DNA of 64,000 bases from Burkholderia cepacia. Its GTDB lineage: Bacteria > Pseudomonadota > Gammaproteobacteria > Burkholderiales > Burkholderiaceae. Position 1 is the stretch's first letter; each line of letters starts with the position of its first letter. A program made the translations under genes and the position numbers. Positions 9,722 through 19,925 of the stretch are shown piece by piece. Location of the stretch: the NCBI RefSeq assembly GCF_029962485.1, contig NZ_CP073637.1, positions 3,286,001 through 3,350,000 on the forward strand, given 5' to 3'. Under the pieces are notes generated by a model, which did no database searches, was not told the DNA's origin, and saw only the letters and a list, made by a program, of their open reading frames with translations.

Positions 9722-10192
9722 CGCGCGGCGGGGCCTCCGCCGCGCCACTTTCCGTCCGATCCGGTTTCTCCTTCCGCTTTTCTTCCGCTTGCGGCCACGC
9801 CGCGCGCCGTCTCGCCTGCCGTTCCGGCCGCCCGTTTTCGCCCCTGATTCCGTAGACCATTCGGCCGCTGCCGTGCGGGTGTGACGTCACCCCGCGCCAC
9901 CGCGCCCGCCTTCGATCCCCGTTTTTTCCCGGTCTTGCCGGCGCGCGGCCCGCGATTTTTTTCTGTCAGGGGGGCTCACTCGAACGTCGTCAACTACGGT
10001 CATTTCCCCGCATCCGCCGCGTTCGGTTCCGAGCACCCCCGAACTGCACCGAACTCCCGCCCGGCAAGGCTTTGCGGGGTTTGTAACCGCTAGTGCAACG
10101 TCCCGCGGAACACGCTAATCTCAGCGCGTTTCGTGTCCCGCCGCGCGGCATCCCTTCGATGCCGCGCGGTCGTTTTACCCCCCGGAGTCGCC
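9722..10192. other. Intergenic region upstream of the biotin operon
   Basis: About 470 bases without a convincing gene. A short GC stem at 9944-9954 followed by seven T (9956-9962) could end the upstream hydrolase transcript. The stretch TTGTAACCGCTAGTGCAAC near 10082 lies where a biotin operator might be expected, but it is not a good match to the BirA palindrome known from enterobacteria. Nothing else was recognised. Confidence 0.35.
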
Positions 10193-11539
10193 TTGAGTAC
10201 GCCAGCCACCGACGACTGGGTCGCGCGCAGCCTGCGCGCGGTCTGGCATCCCTGCACCCAGATGAAGCATCACGAGCGCCTGCCGCTCGTCCCCGTCGCG
10301 CGCGGCGCGGGCGTGTGGCTGTACGACCGTGACGGCCGCCGCTACTTCGACGCGATCAGCTCGTGGTGGGTCAACTTGTTCGGCCATGCGAACCCGGACA
10401 TCAACGCGGCGCTGAAGGACCAGCTCGACACGCTCGAGCACGCGATGCTCGCCGGCTGCACGCACGAGCCCGCGATCGAGCTCGCCGAGCGGCTGCACGC
10501 GCTCACCGCGCGCACGCTCGGCCATGCGTTCTTCGCATCGGACGGCGCGTCGGCCGTCGAGATCGCGCTGAAGATGAGCTTCCACGCGTGGCGCAACCGC
10601 GGCCGCGCGAGCAAGCAGGAATTCGTCTGCGTCGCGAACAGCTATCACGGCGAGACGATCGGCGCGCTCGGCGTGACCGACGTCGCGCTGTTCAAGGATG
10701 CGTACGACCCGCTGATCCGCCACGCGCACGTCGTCGCGTCGCCCGATGCGCGCGGCGCGCTGCCGGGCGAGACGGCCGCCGACGTCGCGGGCCGCGCGCT
10801 CGAGGACGTACGGCGCCTGTTCGTCGAACGCGGCAACCGGATCGCCGCGCTGATCGTCGAGCCGCTCGTGCAGTGCGCGGCCGGCATGGCGATGCACGAT
10901 CCGTCGTACGTGCGCGGGCTGCGCGCGCTGTGCGACGAATTCGGCGTGCACCTGATCGCCGACGAGATCGCGGTCGGCTGCGGCCGCACGGGCACCTTCT
11001 TCGCGTGCGAGCAGGCCGGCGTCTGGCCCGATTTCATGTGCCTGTCGAAAGGCATCAGCGGCGGCTACCTGCCGCTGTCGCTCGTGCTCACGCGCGACGA
11101 CGTGTACGCGGCGTTCTACGACGACGACACGACGCGTGGCTTCCTGCACTCGCATTCGTACACGGGCAACCCGCTCGCGTGCCGCGCGGCGGTCGCGACG
11201 CTGGACCTGTTCGCGCGCGACGACGTGCTCGCGAGCAACACGCGCAAATCGGCAACGATGCGCGCCGCGCTTGGCTCCCTCGACACGCATCCACAGGTGC
11301 GCCACCTGCGCGAACGCGGCACGCTGTTCGCATTCGACGTCGCACTCGACAGCGACGCGGCACGCGGCTTCTCGCGGCGCTTCTTCGAACGCGCGCTGGA
11401 GCGCGAGCTGCTGCTGCGCCCGATCGGCACGACCGTGTACCTGATGCCGCCGTACGTGATGAGCGACGACGACATCGCATGGCTCGCGCAGCGCACGCGC
11501 GACACGCTCGACGCCACGCTGGAGGAAATCGGCCGATGA
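10193..11539 (+). CDS. bioA: Adenosylmethionine-8-amino-7-oxononanoate aminotransferase
   Basis: A 448-residue PLP-dependent class III aminotransferase that converts 8-amino-7-oxononanoate (KAPA) to 7,8-diaminononanoate with S-adenosylmethionine as amino donor, the third-last step of biotin synthesis. Family landmarks: WHPCTQMK near the N-terminus, ISSWWVN, the DGASAVE cofactor segment, [11 protein letters not shown], and the PLP lysine at about 286 in [14 protein letters not shown] chose the TTG at 10193 because a GGAG site lies 6-9 bases upstream and the product then begins like family members; an ATG at 10133 adds 20 unsupported residues. First gene of bioA-bioF-bioD-bioB; its stop overlaps the bioF start (ATGA). 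Confidence 0.94.
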   Translation: MSTPATDDWVARSLRAVWHPCTQMKHHERLPLVPVARGAGVWLYDRDGRRYFDAISSWWVNLFGHANPDINAALKDQLDTLEHAMLAGCTHEPAIELAERLHALTARTLGHAFFASDGASAVEIALKMSFHAWRNRGRASKQEFVCVANSYHGETIGALGVTDVALFKDAYDPLIRHAHVVASPDARGALPGETAADVAGRALEDVRRLFVERGNRIAALIVEPLVQCAAGMAMHDPSYVRGLRALCDEFGVHLIADEIAVGCGRTGTFFACEQAGVWPDFMCLSKGISGGYLPLSLVLTRDDVYAAFYDDDTTRGFLHSHSYTGNPLACRAAVATLDLFARDDVLASNTRKSATMRAALGSLDTHPQVRHLRERGTLFAFDVALDSDAARGFSRRFFERALERELLLRPIGTTVYLMPPYVMSDDDIAWLAQRTRDTLDATLEEIGR

Positions 11540-12720
11540 GCCTGCTCGACACCCTGCAACGCGGCCTCGCCGATCTCGACGCCCAGGGGCTGCGCCGCGT
11601 GCGCCGCATCGCCGACACCGCGTGCGACGCACGCATGACCGTGAACGGCCGCGAGATCATCGGCTTCGCCAGCAACGACTACCTCGGCCTCGCCGCGCAT
11701 CCGGCGCTCGTCGCCGCGTTCGCCGAAGGCGCGCAGCGCTACGGCTCCGGCAGCGGCGGCTCGCACCTGCTCGGCGGCCACTCGCGCGCGCACGCCACGC
11801 TCGAGGACGAACTCGCGGGCTTCGCGGGCGGCTTCTCCGATGCCCCGCGCGCGCTGTACTTCAGCACCGGCTACATGGCGAACCTCGCCGCGATGACGGC
11901 GCTCGCCGGCAAAGACGCGACGATCTTCTCCGACGCGCTGAACCACGCGTCGCTGATCGACGGCATGCGCCTGTCGCGCGCGAGCGTGCAGGTCTATCCG
12001 CACGCGGATACGGCCGCGCTCGCCGCGCTGCTCGACGCATCGGATGCCGAAACGAAACTGATCGTCAGCGACACCGTGTTCAGCATGGATGGCGATGTCG
12101 CGCCGCTCGCCGAGCTCGTCGCACTGGCCGAACGCCACGGTGCGTGGCTCGTCGTCGACGATGCGCACGGCTTCGGCGTGCTCGGCCCGCAGGGCCGCGG
12201 CGCGCTCGCGGCCGCCGCGCTGCGTTCGCCGAATCTCGTGTACGTCGGCACGCTCGGCAAGGCGGCCGGCGTCGCGGGCGCATTCGTGATCGCGCATGAA
12301 ACCGTGATCGAATGGCTGATCCAGCGCGCGCGCAGCTACATCTTCACGACGGCCGCACCGCCGGCCGTCGCGCATGCGGTGTCAGCAAGCCTGAAGGTGA
12401 TCGCCGGCGACGAAGGCGACGCGCGCCGCACGCATCTCGCCGCGCTGATCGAGCGCACGCGCGCGCTGCTGCGCAACACGCGCTGGCAGCCGGTCGATTC
12501 GCACACGGCCGTGCAGCCGCTCGTGATCGGCAGCAACGACGCAACGCTCACGGCGATGCGCGCGCTCGACGCGCACGGCCTGTGGGTGCCCGCGATCCGG
12601 CCGCCGACGGTGCCCGCCGGCACGTCGCGGCTGCGCGTGTCGCTGTCGGCCGCGCATTCGTTCGACGATCTCGCACGGCTCGAAGCCGCATTGATCGAAG
12701 CCAGCGAGGCCGCAGCATGA
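11536..12720 (+). CDS. bioF: 8-amino-7-oxononanoate synthase
   Basis: A 394-residue alpha-oxoamine synthase. BioF condenses pimeloyl-thioester with alanine, releasing CO2, to give KAPA. Visible marks are the [13 protein letters not shown] pocket, [10 protein letters not shown] with the PLP-contacting Asp and His, and the PLP lysine at about 242 in [12 protein letters not shown]. The start ATG overlaps the bioA stop by four bases and its stop overlaps the bioD start by four bases, so the three are translationally coupled. Confidence 0.95.
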   Translation: MSLLDTLQRGLADLDAQGLRRVRRIADTACDARMTVNGREIIGFASNDYLGLAAHPALVAAFAEGAQRYGSGSGGSHLLGGHSRAHATLEDELAGFAGGFSDAPRALYFSTGYMANLAAMTALAGKDATIFSDALNHASLIDGMRLSRASVQVYPHADTAALAALLDASDAETKLIVSDTVFSMDGDVAPLAELVALAERHGAWLVVDDAHGFGVLGPQGRGALAAAALRSPNLVYVGTLGKAAGVAGAFVIAHETVIEWLIQRARSYIFTTAAPPAVAHAVSASLKVIAGDEGDARRTHLAALIERTRALLRNTRWQPVDSHTAVQPLVIGSNDATLTAMRALDAHGLWVPAIRPPTVPAGTSRLRVSLSAAHSFDDLARLEAALIEASEAAA

Positions 12721-13439
12721 ACGCCGCCCCGCTCTCCCTGTTCGTCACCGGCACCGACACCGAAATCGGCAAGACCTTCGTCTCGGCCGCGATGCTGCAC
12801 GGCTTCGCGCGGCACGGCCTGCGCGCGGCCGCGTTGAAACCCGTCGCGGCCGGCGCGTACGAACGCGACGGCGTCTGGCGCAACGAGGATGCCGACCAGC
12901 TCGACGCGGCCGCGAACGTCGCGCTGCCGCCCGAGCTGCGCACACCGTTCCTGCTGAAGGCACCGGCCGCGCCGCATATCGTCGCCGCGCGGGAAGGCGT
13001 GACGCTCGACATCGACACGATCGTCGCGTGCCATCGTGAAGCGCTGACGCGCGCGGATATCGTCGTCGTCGAAGGCGCCGGCGGCTTGCGCGTACCGCTG
13101 AACGATACGCAGGACATGGCCGATCTCGCGGTCGCGCTCGGCCTGCCGGTCGTGCTCGTGGTCGGCGTGCGGCTCGGCTGCATCAACCATGCGCTGCTCA
13201 CCGCCGACGCGATTCGCCAACGCGGCCTCACGCTCGCGGGCTGGGTCGCGAACCACGTCGACCCGGCCATGTCGTTCCCCGACGAGAACGTCGCGACGAT
13301 GCGCGACTGGCTCGCGCGCGAGCACGGCGCGCCGCTGCTCGGCCGCATTCCGCACATGAGCCCGGCCACCCCCGAATCCGCAGCGGCGATGCTCGACATC
13401 GCCGCGCTCGTCGAAACGCTGCGCGCTGCGCAGCATTGA
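12717..13439 (+). CDS. bioD: Dethiobiotin synthetase
   Basis: A 240-residue ATP-dependent enzyme that closes the ureido ring of dethiobiotin from diaminononanoate and CO2. The modified P-loop GTDTEIGKT is at 12-20, KPVAAG follows at about 41-46, and [12 protein letters not shown] marks the second nucleotide-binding strand. Length is typical (about 225-240). Coupled to bioF by the overlap ATGA. The product feeds BioB, encoded next. Confidence 0.95.
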   Translation: MNAAPLSLFVTGTDTEIGKTFVSAAMLHGFARHGLRAAALKPVAAGAYERDGVWRNEDADQLDAAANVALPPELRTPFLLKAPAAPHIVAAREGVTLDIDTIVACHREALTRADIVVVEGAGGLRVPLNDTQDMADLAVALGLPVVLVVGVRLGCINHALLTADAIRQRGLTLAGWVANHVDPAMSFPDENVATMRDWLAREHGAPLLGRIPHMSPATPESAAAMLDIAALVETLRAAQH

Positions 13440-13480
13440 CCCAACCGATCCCCCAATCCCGCCCAGGACAGGAAACCGAA

Positions 13481-14500
13481 ATGACCCAAGCCCAGACCGC
13501 CGCCGTGCAACCCGACGCGATTCCCGTGGCTGCGCCGGCCTCGCAGCGCTGGCGCGTCGCCGACGTCGTCGCGCTGTTCGCACTGCCGTTCAACGACCTG
13601 CTGTTCCGCGCGCAGCAGGTGCATCGCGAGCACTTCGACGCGAACGCGGTGCAGCTGTCGACGCTGCTGTCGATCAAGACGGGCGGCTGCGAGGAGGATT
13701 GCGGCTACTGCTCGCAGTCGTCCCATCACGACACGGGCCTGAAGGCCGAGAAGCTGATGGACGTCGACGCGGTGCTCGACGCCGCGCGCGCGGCGAAGGC
13801 AAACGGCGCGAGCCGCTTCTGCATGGGCGCCGCGTGGCGCAACCCGAAGGAGCGTCACATGCCGGCACTGACCGAGATGGTGCGCGGCGTGAAGGAACTC
13901 GGCCTCGAAACCTGCATGACGCTCGGCATGCTCGAGGACGAACAGGCGCAGCAGCTCGCGACCGCTGGCCTCGACTACTACAACCACAACCTCGACACGT
14001 CGCCGGAGTTCTACGGCCAGGTGATCTCGACGCGTACGTACCAGGACCGCCTCGACACGCTCGACCGCGTGCGCGACGCCGGCATCAACGTGTGCTGCGG
14101 CGGCATCATCGGGATGGGCGAATCGCGCCGCGAACGCGCGGGCCTGATCTCGCAGCTCGCGAACCTGAACCCGTATCCGGATTCGGTACCGATCAACAAC
14201 CTCGTCGCGATCGAAGGCACGCCGCTCGAAGGCACCGCGCCGCTCGACCCGTTCGAGTTCGTGCGCACGATCGCCGTTGCGCGCATCACGATGCCGAAGG
14301 CCGTCGTGCGCCTGTCGGCCGGCCGCGAGCAGCTCGACGACGGGCTGCAGGCGATGTGCTTCCTCGCCGGCGCGAACTCGATGTTCTACGGCGACCAGCT
14401 GCTGACGACCAGCAACCCGCAATCGCAGAAGGATCGCGCGCTGTTCGAACGCCTCGGCATCCGCGCGAGCGACGCGGACGCGATGTCGGCGAACGCGTAA
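13481..14500 (+). CDS. bioB: Biotin synthase (radical SAM)
   Basis: A 339-residue radical SAM enzyme that inserts sulfur into dethiobiotin. The cluster-binding cysteines are C70, C74 and C77 (CEEDCGYC); further conserved segments are [31 protein letters not shown] and LLTTSNP. ATG 13481 follows an AGGAcaGGAAA site; a TTG at 13436 would overlap bioD but is less likely. Last gene of the biotin operon, closed by a terminator 40 bases downstream. Confidence 0.96.
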   Translation: MTQAQTAAVQPDAIPVAAPASQRWRVADVVALFALPFNDLLFRAQQVHREHFDANAVQLSTLLSIKTGGCEEDCGYCSQSSHHDTGLKAEKLMDVDAVLDAARAAKANGASRFCMGAAWRNPKERHMPALTEMVRGVKELGLETCMTLGMLEDEQAQQLATAGLDYYNHNLDTSPEFYGQVISTRTYQDRLDTLDRVRDAGINVCCGGIIGMGESRRERAGLISQLANLNPYPDSVPINNLVAIEGTPLEGTAPLDPFEFVRTIAVARITMPKAVVRLSAGREQLDDGLQAMCFLAGANSMFYGDQLLTTSNPQSQKDRALFERLGIRASDADAMSANA

Positions 14501-14540
14501 GCGACATCAGCCGGCGGGCCGGGCCCGCCGACGCAAAAGC

Positions 14541-14561
14541 CGGGGCATGCCCCGTTTTTTT
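14541..14561 (+). terminator. Intrinsic terminator of the biotin operon
   Basis: The self-complementary CGGGGCATGCCCCG is followed directly by seven T, a classic factor-independent terminator. It sits exactly at the end of the converging SUFU-domain gene, so the T-run overlaps that gene's stop codon. Confidence 0.85.
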
Positions 14562-15649
14562 CACCCGATCGTCTGCACCGGGTTGCCCTTCGCGTCGCGG
14601 ATCACCGTCTTCTCGACGCGCCAGCGCACGCCGTCGAGCCCGTCGATCGCATACTCGCCGGCGCGCGGCTTCAGCGTGCGCGCCAGCGCCTGCACCGTCG
14701 CGTCGGTCAGGCGCAGCGTCAGCGTGCCGTCTTCGTCGGTCACGCCGTTCGCGTCGCCGTGCACGAACCGCACCGCGCCGTCGTGACCGACCAGGCGGAA
14801 CGGGCGGTCGAACGGCAGCCGCAACGGCAGCAACGCGACGAGTTCCTCGACCTGCCGCGCGCCGACGGTGATCTCGATCACGGGCGCGCGCAGCAGCCGC
14901 TTGCGCGTCTCCCATCCGAGCACGTCGGTGAACAGGTAGCCGCTCGCCGAGCCGTCGCGCTGCGTGCCGGCGTCGACCTGCGCGCGCACGTCCGCGCGCT
15001 CGAGCAGCGACGCGCGGCCGAGATCGGTCACCCAGAGCGGCATGTGCGGCGCCAGCGTGTCGAGCAGCGCGCGCGTGCGCCAGCGCTTCGCGGCACGCTC
15101 TTCGTCGAGCGTCAGCCCGACCACCTGCAGGAACGCGAGGCGGCCATGCGGCGTGTCGATCGCCGGCAGTTCCGGATCGAACGCGAACCCCATCGAGCAG
15201 AGCGCCGTGCCGGTATCGAGCGCGATCGGGCCGTTGGCCGTCATCCAGTGGCCGTCGTCGAATGCGTTGCCGCTCTGGAACACGTAGCGCGCGAGATTCT
15301 GCAGGAAGCTAAACACCCAGCGCGGCGGCTCTGCGTCGCCGGCCGCGCACGCGACGCGCATCGTCAGCTCGAACCCGAAGCCGCTGACGGCCGGATCGTC
15401 GGACTCCTTCGCATACAGCTCGCTCAACCCGTACGTGACGAAATGCCAGTGCGGGACGGGCTCCGCGCGCTTCCACACGCTGATCCCGTCCAGCGGATCG
15501 GGACCGCCGAGCCGCCACTTGACCAGCGTGCCGTAGTGCTTCGGCTCCTGGCCCGGATAGAGGCGGGCGAGCGCACCGTCGATCGCGTCCCAGCCGGGCG
15601 CGGCGTCATCGTCCGCGCCGCCCTGCTCGTCGTGTGTTGCGTCGGTCAT
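14561..15649 (-). CDS. SUFU (suppressor of fused) domain protein
   Basis: A 362-residue protein. The first 200 residues match the bacterial SUFU domain: GQEPKHYGTLVKWRLGG, DGISVWKR, PHWHFVTYGLSELY and SGFGFELTMRV are its typical blocks, and LLQVVGLT-like segments follow (FLQVVGLTLDE). The C-terminal part from about 220 (GYLFTDVLGWETRK onward) is a less conserved extension. There is no signal peptide, so it is cytosolic. SUFU domains in bacteria are often immunity proteins of polymorphic toxin systems, but no toxin gene is next to this one; its job is unknown. A GAGAGG ribosome-binding site precedes the ATG. Confidence 0.85.
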   Translation of the reverse strand: MTDATHDEQGGADDDAAPGWDAIDGALARLYPGQEPKHYGTLVKWRLGGPDPLDGISVWKRAEPVPHWHFVTYGLSELYAKESDDPAVSGFGFELTMRVACAAGDAEPPRWVFSFLQNLARYVFQSGNAFDDGHWMTANGPIALDTGTALCSMGFAFDPELPAIDTPHGRLAFLQVVGLTLDEERAAKRWRTRALLDTLAPHMPLWVTDLGRASLLERADVRAQVDAGTQRDGSASGYLFTDVLGWETRKRLLRAPVIEITVGARQVEELVALLPLRLPFDRPFRLVGHDGAVRFVHGDANGVTDEDGTLTLRLTDATVQALARTLKPRAGEYAIDGLDGVRWRVEKTVIRDAKGNPVQTIG

Positions 15650-15723
15650 GTGGCCCTCTCTCGCGAATCATGTTCTGTTGCGTAGCGCCGGCGCGTGCGG
15701 CGGCGGCCGCCGCCCCGGGCACG

Positions 15724-16449
15724 TCACACGTGCGCCGCCGCGCCGTCGAGCGCCGCGCGCACGCGCTCGACGCGCTGCTCGTCGACGGGCGCCAGTACCT
15801 CTCCGCGCGGCCGCACGCCCGAGCCGAAATGCACCGCGCGCACGCCGGTCGCCCGGACGAAATCGCCGACCGCGTCGATCGTGAGCCCCGAGCCTGCCAG
15901 CACCGTGCAGGTCGAGCCGGCCGCCTGCCGCACGAGCCGCGTGATCGTCGCGACCGCGTCGAGCACCGACGGATGGCCGCCCGACGTCAGCACCGACGTG
16001 ACGGCCGGCACGCGCAGCAACGCGTCGAACGCGGCGTTGAGATCGCGCGCGACGTCGAACGCGCGGTGGAACGTGAGCGAACGGCCGTCGGCGGCGGCCG
16101 CGACGCGCGCCAGCGCGCCGAGATCGACGTCGCCGCGCGCGTCGAGCGCGCCGAACACGACACCGTTCGCACCGGCCGCAACCGCCGCGCGCACATCGCG
16201 CTCGATCACGCGCAGGTCGTCGGCGTCATAGACGAACGACCGGCTGTGCGGGCGCACGATCACGTTGACGGGAATCGGCACCGCGGCCACGACGGCCTCG
16301 ATCAGGCCGACGCTCGGCGTCAGCCCGCCTTCGGTGATCGCGGTCACGAGCTCGAGGCGGTCGGCGCCCGCGCGGGCGGCGGCCTTCGCGTCGCCGACGG
16401 TCGTGGCGATCACTTCGAGGAGGACGGAAGAAGCGGCGTTTCGGTTCAT
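15724..16449 (-). CDS. cutC: CutC family protein (copper homeostasis / TIM-barrel hydrolase)
   Basis: A 241-residue TIM-barrel protein of the CutC family. Typical blocks are LLEVIATTVGDAKAAARAGADRLEL, EGGLTPSVGLIEAV, IPVNVIVRPHSRSFVY and SVLTSGGHPSVLD, ending in the conserved AVHFGSGVR. CutC was linked to copper tolerance in E. coli, a role since questioned; the biochemical activity is uncertain. Separated by 74 bases from the SUFU gene on the same strand, so the two may be co-transcribed. Confidence 0.92.
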   Translation of the reverse strand: MNRNAASSVLLEVIATTVGDAKAAARAGADRLELVTAITEGGLTPSVGLIEAVVAAVPIPVNVIVRPHSRSFVYDADDLRVIERDVRAAVAAGANGVVFGALDARGDVDLGALARVAAAADGRSLTFHRAFDVARDLNAAFDALLRVPAVTSVLTSGGHPSVLDAVATITRLVRQAAGSTCTVLAGSGLTIDAVGDFVRATGVRAVHFGSGVRPRGEVLAPVDEQRVERVRAALDGAAAHV

Positions 16450-16580
16450 GGGCGGCCCGCGAATCGTCAGGACAATTCGCGCATCCTAGCCGAGCCGCGC
16501 GACAGGCGCCAGCGTGCCGGCCGGCGCGTACGTCAGCCGCGCCGCCGCGCCTCCGGTGGCCGCATGCGATCCGTGCGGCG

Positions 16581-17867
16581 CTAGGCGGCGTCCGCTTCGT
16601 CGTCGACCCAGTCGATATCGCCGCACAGCACGCGCTGCGCATCGCCGACGCGCACGGCCACCGACAGCGTCACGCACGGCTGCGCCTCGTTGATCGACAG
16701 GTACGGCCGCGTGACCTGCACGCGCCCCGGCTCGGCGATCGCCGAACGGAAATACGGCCGGCGCAGCCAGTTCGCGCCCTGCGCGTCCGCGAGCGGCGAA
16801 AAGCGCGCCTCGGCGAGCGCGCGATCGGCGCGCAGCACGACGTTGCGGCCCGACTGGCGGCCGTGCGCGTCGAGCAGGAAGCAGCGCGCGGCCGCATCGA
16901 GCGCGAGGAAGTTCCAGCACACCTCGTCGAGCGGCTCGCCGGCCGCGAGACGCTCGGCCGCCCGCTCGAACGCGCGCAGGTACGGCGCGAGCCGCTGCGC
17001 GTCGCGCCGCTCGCGCGCTTCGGTCTGTTGGCGAAAGCGCTCGGTCAGCTCGCCGATGCAGCCCGTCGCGGTCGCGCTGTCGGGCAGCCCCGGCGCCGGG
17101 CGCCCGAAGTAGTAGCCCTGCACGAAATCGGCCTCGCACGACAGCGCGATCTGCGCCTCGTGCTCGGTCTCGATCCCTTCGACGAGCACGAGCTTGCCGG
17201 CCTCGTGCAGCAGCGTGACGAGCCCGTGCAGGATCGCGGTGAGCCCGGTGCGGTGCGCCGCGTGCGAGAGCATGATCCGGTCGAGCTTCACGATGTCCGG
17301 GTTCAACTGCCAGATCCGTTCGAGGTTCGAATGACCGGCGCCGAAATCGTCGAGCGCGATCAGGAAGCCGTGCGTGCGGAATTCGCGCACGGCCTCCGCA
17401 AGCCGCTCGACGTCTTCCGCGCGCTGTTCGAGCACTTCGAGCACGACGCGGCGCGGCGGCATGCCGATCCGCTTCAGGTTAGCGAGCAGCGCGGCGGCCT
17501 GGAACGGGTCGGTCAGCACGCCCGGATGGACGTTGAGGAACAGCCACTCGCGCTCGGCGCCGAGCAGTGCGAAGTTCTCGAGATGCAGCGCCTGCGCGAG
17601 CCGGTCGAGTTGCAGCAGTTCGCCCTGGCGCGCGGCTTCGCCGAACACGTCGAGCGGCGACACCGCGCGGTCGAGCGCATCGTGCGCGCGCAACAGCGCC
17701 TCGTAGCCGACCGCACGCTGATGCGACAGGCTGAATATCGGCTGGAATACGGTCGTCAGCGTCAGGTCGTGATGCTGCGTGGCCAGACGTTCGAAGCCGG
17801 AACTCATCTCCCGCTCGAACCGGTACGGCGACGCGGCGGACGGACGCTCCTGTTGAACGATCGTCAT
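16581..17867 (-). CDS. Cyclic di-GMP phosphodiesterase: EAL domain with C-terminal PDC-like sensor
   Basis: A 428-residue cytosolic protein. The EAL domain (about 35-275) keeps the residues needed for hydrolysis: E56-A-L, the Asn of LNVHPG, the Glu of EVLEQ, the DDFGAGHSN acidic pair, Lys in IVKLDR, VEGIETE and the Gln of VQGYYFGRP. It should therefore hydrolyse c-di-GMP. The C-terminal part (about 300-428) with FLLDAHGRQSGRN, LRRPYFRSAI and RPYLSINEAQPCVTLSV looks like the YkuI_C/PDC sensory fold and may bind a small ligand. I chose the ATG at 17867 because a perfect AGGAGGAAGG site precedes it; an upstream start at 17894 would run through that site. Divergent from the antiporter gene. Confidence 0.92.
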   Translation of the reverse strand: MTIVQQERPSAASPYRFEREMSSGFERLATQHHDLTLTTVFQPIFSLSHQRAVGYEALLRAHDALDRAVSPLDVFGEAARQGELLQLDRLAQALHLENFALLGAEREWLFLNVHPGVLTDPFQAAALLANLKRIGMPPRRVVLEVLEQRAEDVERLAEAVREFRTHGFLIALDDFGAGHSNLERIWQLNPDIVKLDRIMLSHAAHRTGLTAILHGLVTLLHEAGKLVLVEGIETEHEAQIALSCEADFVQGYYFGRPAPGLPDSATATGCIGELTERFRQQTEARERRDAQRLAPYLRAFERAAERLAAGEPLDEVCWNFLALDAAARCFLLDAHGRQSGRNVVLRADRALAEARFSPLADAQGANWLRRPYFRSAIAEPGRVQVTRPYLSINEAQPCVTLSVAVRVGDAQRVLCGDIDWVDDEADAA

Positions 17868-18163
17868 GCCTTCCTCCTGGTGATGCCTTCGCACGTACCG
17901 CCCGGCGCAGCGGACGGCGCGTGCAATGTCATGGTTGGACCCTCGGTTGCCCGGTCGATGCCGGGCGGCTGCCCACCTTCAAGCAAGCTCCGTGCAAGGT
18001 GCCGACAACCCGTACGCCATGTGGCTGCACCGGGCCATTGCACCACCGTGGCGCACGCCAGATGCACCATCTTCGTGCGCGCGCACCGGCCACTCGAGCG
18101 CAGCCGTCACGTCAGCACGCTACACTCCGTACGATCGTTTCATTCCCCGTATTCGCCGTATCG

Positions 18164-19831
18164 ATGGAAATCGTCTTCACAGTCCTGATCCTGCTGCTGA
18201 CCGTCGCGCTGTCCGGCGCCGTCACGCGCATCCTGCCTTTGCAATTGCCGCTGCCGCTGATGCAGATCGCGTTCGGCGCGATGCTCGCGTGGCCGAAGCT
18301 GAACCTGCACGTCACGTTCGACCCCGAAATCTTCATGCTGCTGTTCATTCCGCCGCTGCTGTTCGCGGACGGCTGGCGGATTCCGAAACGCGAGCTGTAC
18401 CTGCAGCGCCGCGCGATCCTGATGCTCGCGTTCGGGCTCGTGTTCATGACGGTACTCGCAGTGGGCTACTTCGCGCATTGGCTGATTCCCGAGTTGCCGC
18501 TGCCGATCGCGTTCGCGCTCGCGGCCGTGCTGTCGCCGACCGACGCGGTCGCGCTGTCCGGCATCGCGGGCAAGGGCCGGATCCCGCCGCAACTGATGCA
18601 CATCCTCGAAGGCGAGGCGCTGATGAACGACGCGTCGGGCCTCGTCGCGCTGAAGTTCGCGATCGCGGCCGCGCTGACGGGCGTGTTTTCGCTGCGCGCC
18701 GCGTCGGTCACGTTCGTGATCGTCGCCGCCGGCGGACTCGCGACGGGCGCGATCGTGTCGTGGGTGTTCAGTGCGCTGTCGACGCGCTTCCTGAACGCCG
18801 AGCAGGAAGGCGATCCGGCCCCCGGCATCGTGATGACGCTGCTCGTGCCGTTCGCGGCCTACCTGTTCGCCGAGCATCTCGACCTGTCGGGCGTGCTCGC
18901 GGCCGTATCGGCCGGGATGATGATGAATTACACGAGCTTCTCGCGCAAAAGCACCGTCGCGTCGCGCGTACGCGCCGAAAGCACGTGGGCGATGATCGAG
19001 TTCGTGTTCAACGGCATGGTGTTCATCATGCTCGGGCTGCAGTTGCCGCACATCATCGGCCGCGCGCTCGTCGACGCGCACCACACGAGCGACGCGCTGG
19101 TCGGCCGGATGATCTTCAACGTGTGCGCGATGATGCTCGCGCTGTATGCGATCCGCTTCACGTGGGTGTGGCTGCTGCGGTGGTTCGCGAGCCGCCGCGC
19201 CGCGCGCCAGGGCCTCGCGGGCACGATGGCCGGCGTGCGCACGATCGCGGTGATGACGGTCGGCGGCGTGCGCGGCGCGGTCACGCTCGCCGGCGTGCTG
19301 TCGATTCCCGTCGCGCTGTCCGACGGCGCGCCGCTGCCGGGGCGCGACACCGCGATCTTCGTCGCGTCGGCAGTGATCCTCGGCTCGCTGATCGTCGCGG
19401 TGATCGGGCTGCCGCTGCTGTTGCGCGGCGTGCGCTCGACGCGCAACCCGCTCGGCGACGAGGAGCGCGTCGCACGCTCGGCCGCCGCGCAGGCCGCGAT
19501 CCGCGCGATCGACTCGTCGCACGACGCGATCTCGGCCGATCTCGACGAATCGGGCGCGGCGCGCTGCGCGGACATCTCCGCGCGCGTGATGGACCAGTAT
19601 CGCCGCCGGCTCTCGGCGCTGGCCGAGGACGGCCCCACGCCGCGCGCGGAAGCGAAGCAGGCCGAAACGATGGAACTGCAGATGCGGATCGCGGCCGTGC
19701 GCGCGGAACGCTCCGCGCTGTATCGGCTGCGCGGCGACAGCAAGATTTCCGACGAGACGCTGACGAAGCTGCTCCGCGAGATCGACCTGTCGGAAACCGC
19801 GCTGTCGACGCGCAAGAAAGGCATTCTTTGA
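18164..19831 (+). CDS. Na+/H+ antiporter, CPA1 (NhaP-type) family
   Basis: A 555-residue inner-membrane protein with about twelve transmembrane helices in its first 430 residues and a charged cytosolic tail rich in Arg and Glu. The ion-binding segments of CPA1 exchangers are visible: LSPTDAVALSG (about 123-133) and GEALMNDASGLVALKF (about 150-165), plus TVGGVRGAVTLA late in the membrane part. It should exchange Na+ (or K+) for H+ in pH and salt homeostasis. ATG 18164 gives a hydrophobic first helix as in relatives; no strong ribosome-binding site is seen. Closed by a bidirectional terminator shared with the next, convergent gene. Confidence 0.93.
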   Translation: MEIVFTVLILLLTVALSGAVTRILPLQLPLPLMQIAFGAMLAWPKLNLHVTFDPEIFMLLFIPPLLFADGWRIPKRELYLQRRAILMLAFGLVFMTVLAVGYFAHWLIPELPLPIAFALAAVLSPTDAVALSGIAGKGRIPPQLMHILEGEALMNDASGLVALKFAIAAALTGVFSLRAASVTFVIVAAGGLATGAIVSWVFSALSTRFLNAEQEGDPAPGIVMTLLVPFAAYLFAEHLDLSGVLAAVSAGMMMNYTSFSRKSTVASRVRAESTWAMIEFVFNGMVFIMLGLQLPHIIGRALVDAHHTSDALVGRMIFNVCAMMLALYAIRFTWVWLLRWFASRRAARQGLAGTMAGVRTIAVMTVGGVRGAVTLAGVLSIPVALSDGAPLPGRDTAIFVASAVILGSLIVAVIGLPLLLRGVRSTRNPLGDEERVARSAAAQAAIRAIDSSHDAISADLDESGAARCADISARVMDQYRRRLSALAEDGPTPRAEAKQAETMELQMRIAAVRAERSALYRLRGDSKISDETLTKLLREIDLSETALSTRKKGIL

Positions 19832-19870
19832 CGCGCGGGTGGCTGCCGGCGCGCGGCAGCCGAGACGCGT

Positions 19871-19905
19871 AAAAAAAAACGGCGACGCACGAGCGTCGCC
19901 GTTTT
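19871..19905. terminator. Bidirectional intrinsic terminator
   Basis: CGGCGACGC at 19880-19888 pairs with GCGTCGCCG at 19893-19901, with nine A on the left and four T on the right. It can end the antiporter transcript on the + strand and the indolepyruvate oxidoreductase transcript on the - strand. Confidence 0.9.
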
Positions 19906-19925
19906 CATATCCACTCGCGTTCGCG

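Noticed and set aside
8441..9748. 435-residue minus-strand ORF opposite the exported hydrolase
   Set aside because: Shadow of the real gene: no family resemblance, no start signals, and the + strand product has a signal peptide and a catalytic motif.
10082..10120. Biotin operator (BirA box) before bioA
   Set aside because: TTGTAACC is followed by no matching inverted GGTTACAA; the resemblance is one-sided.
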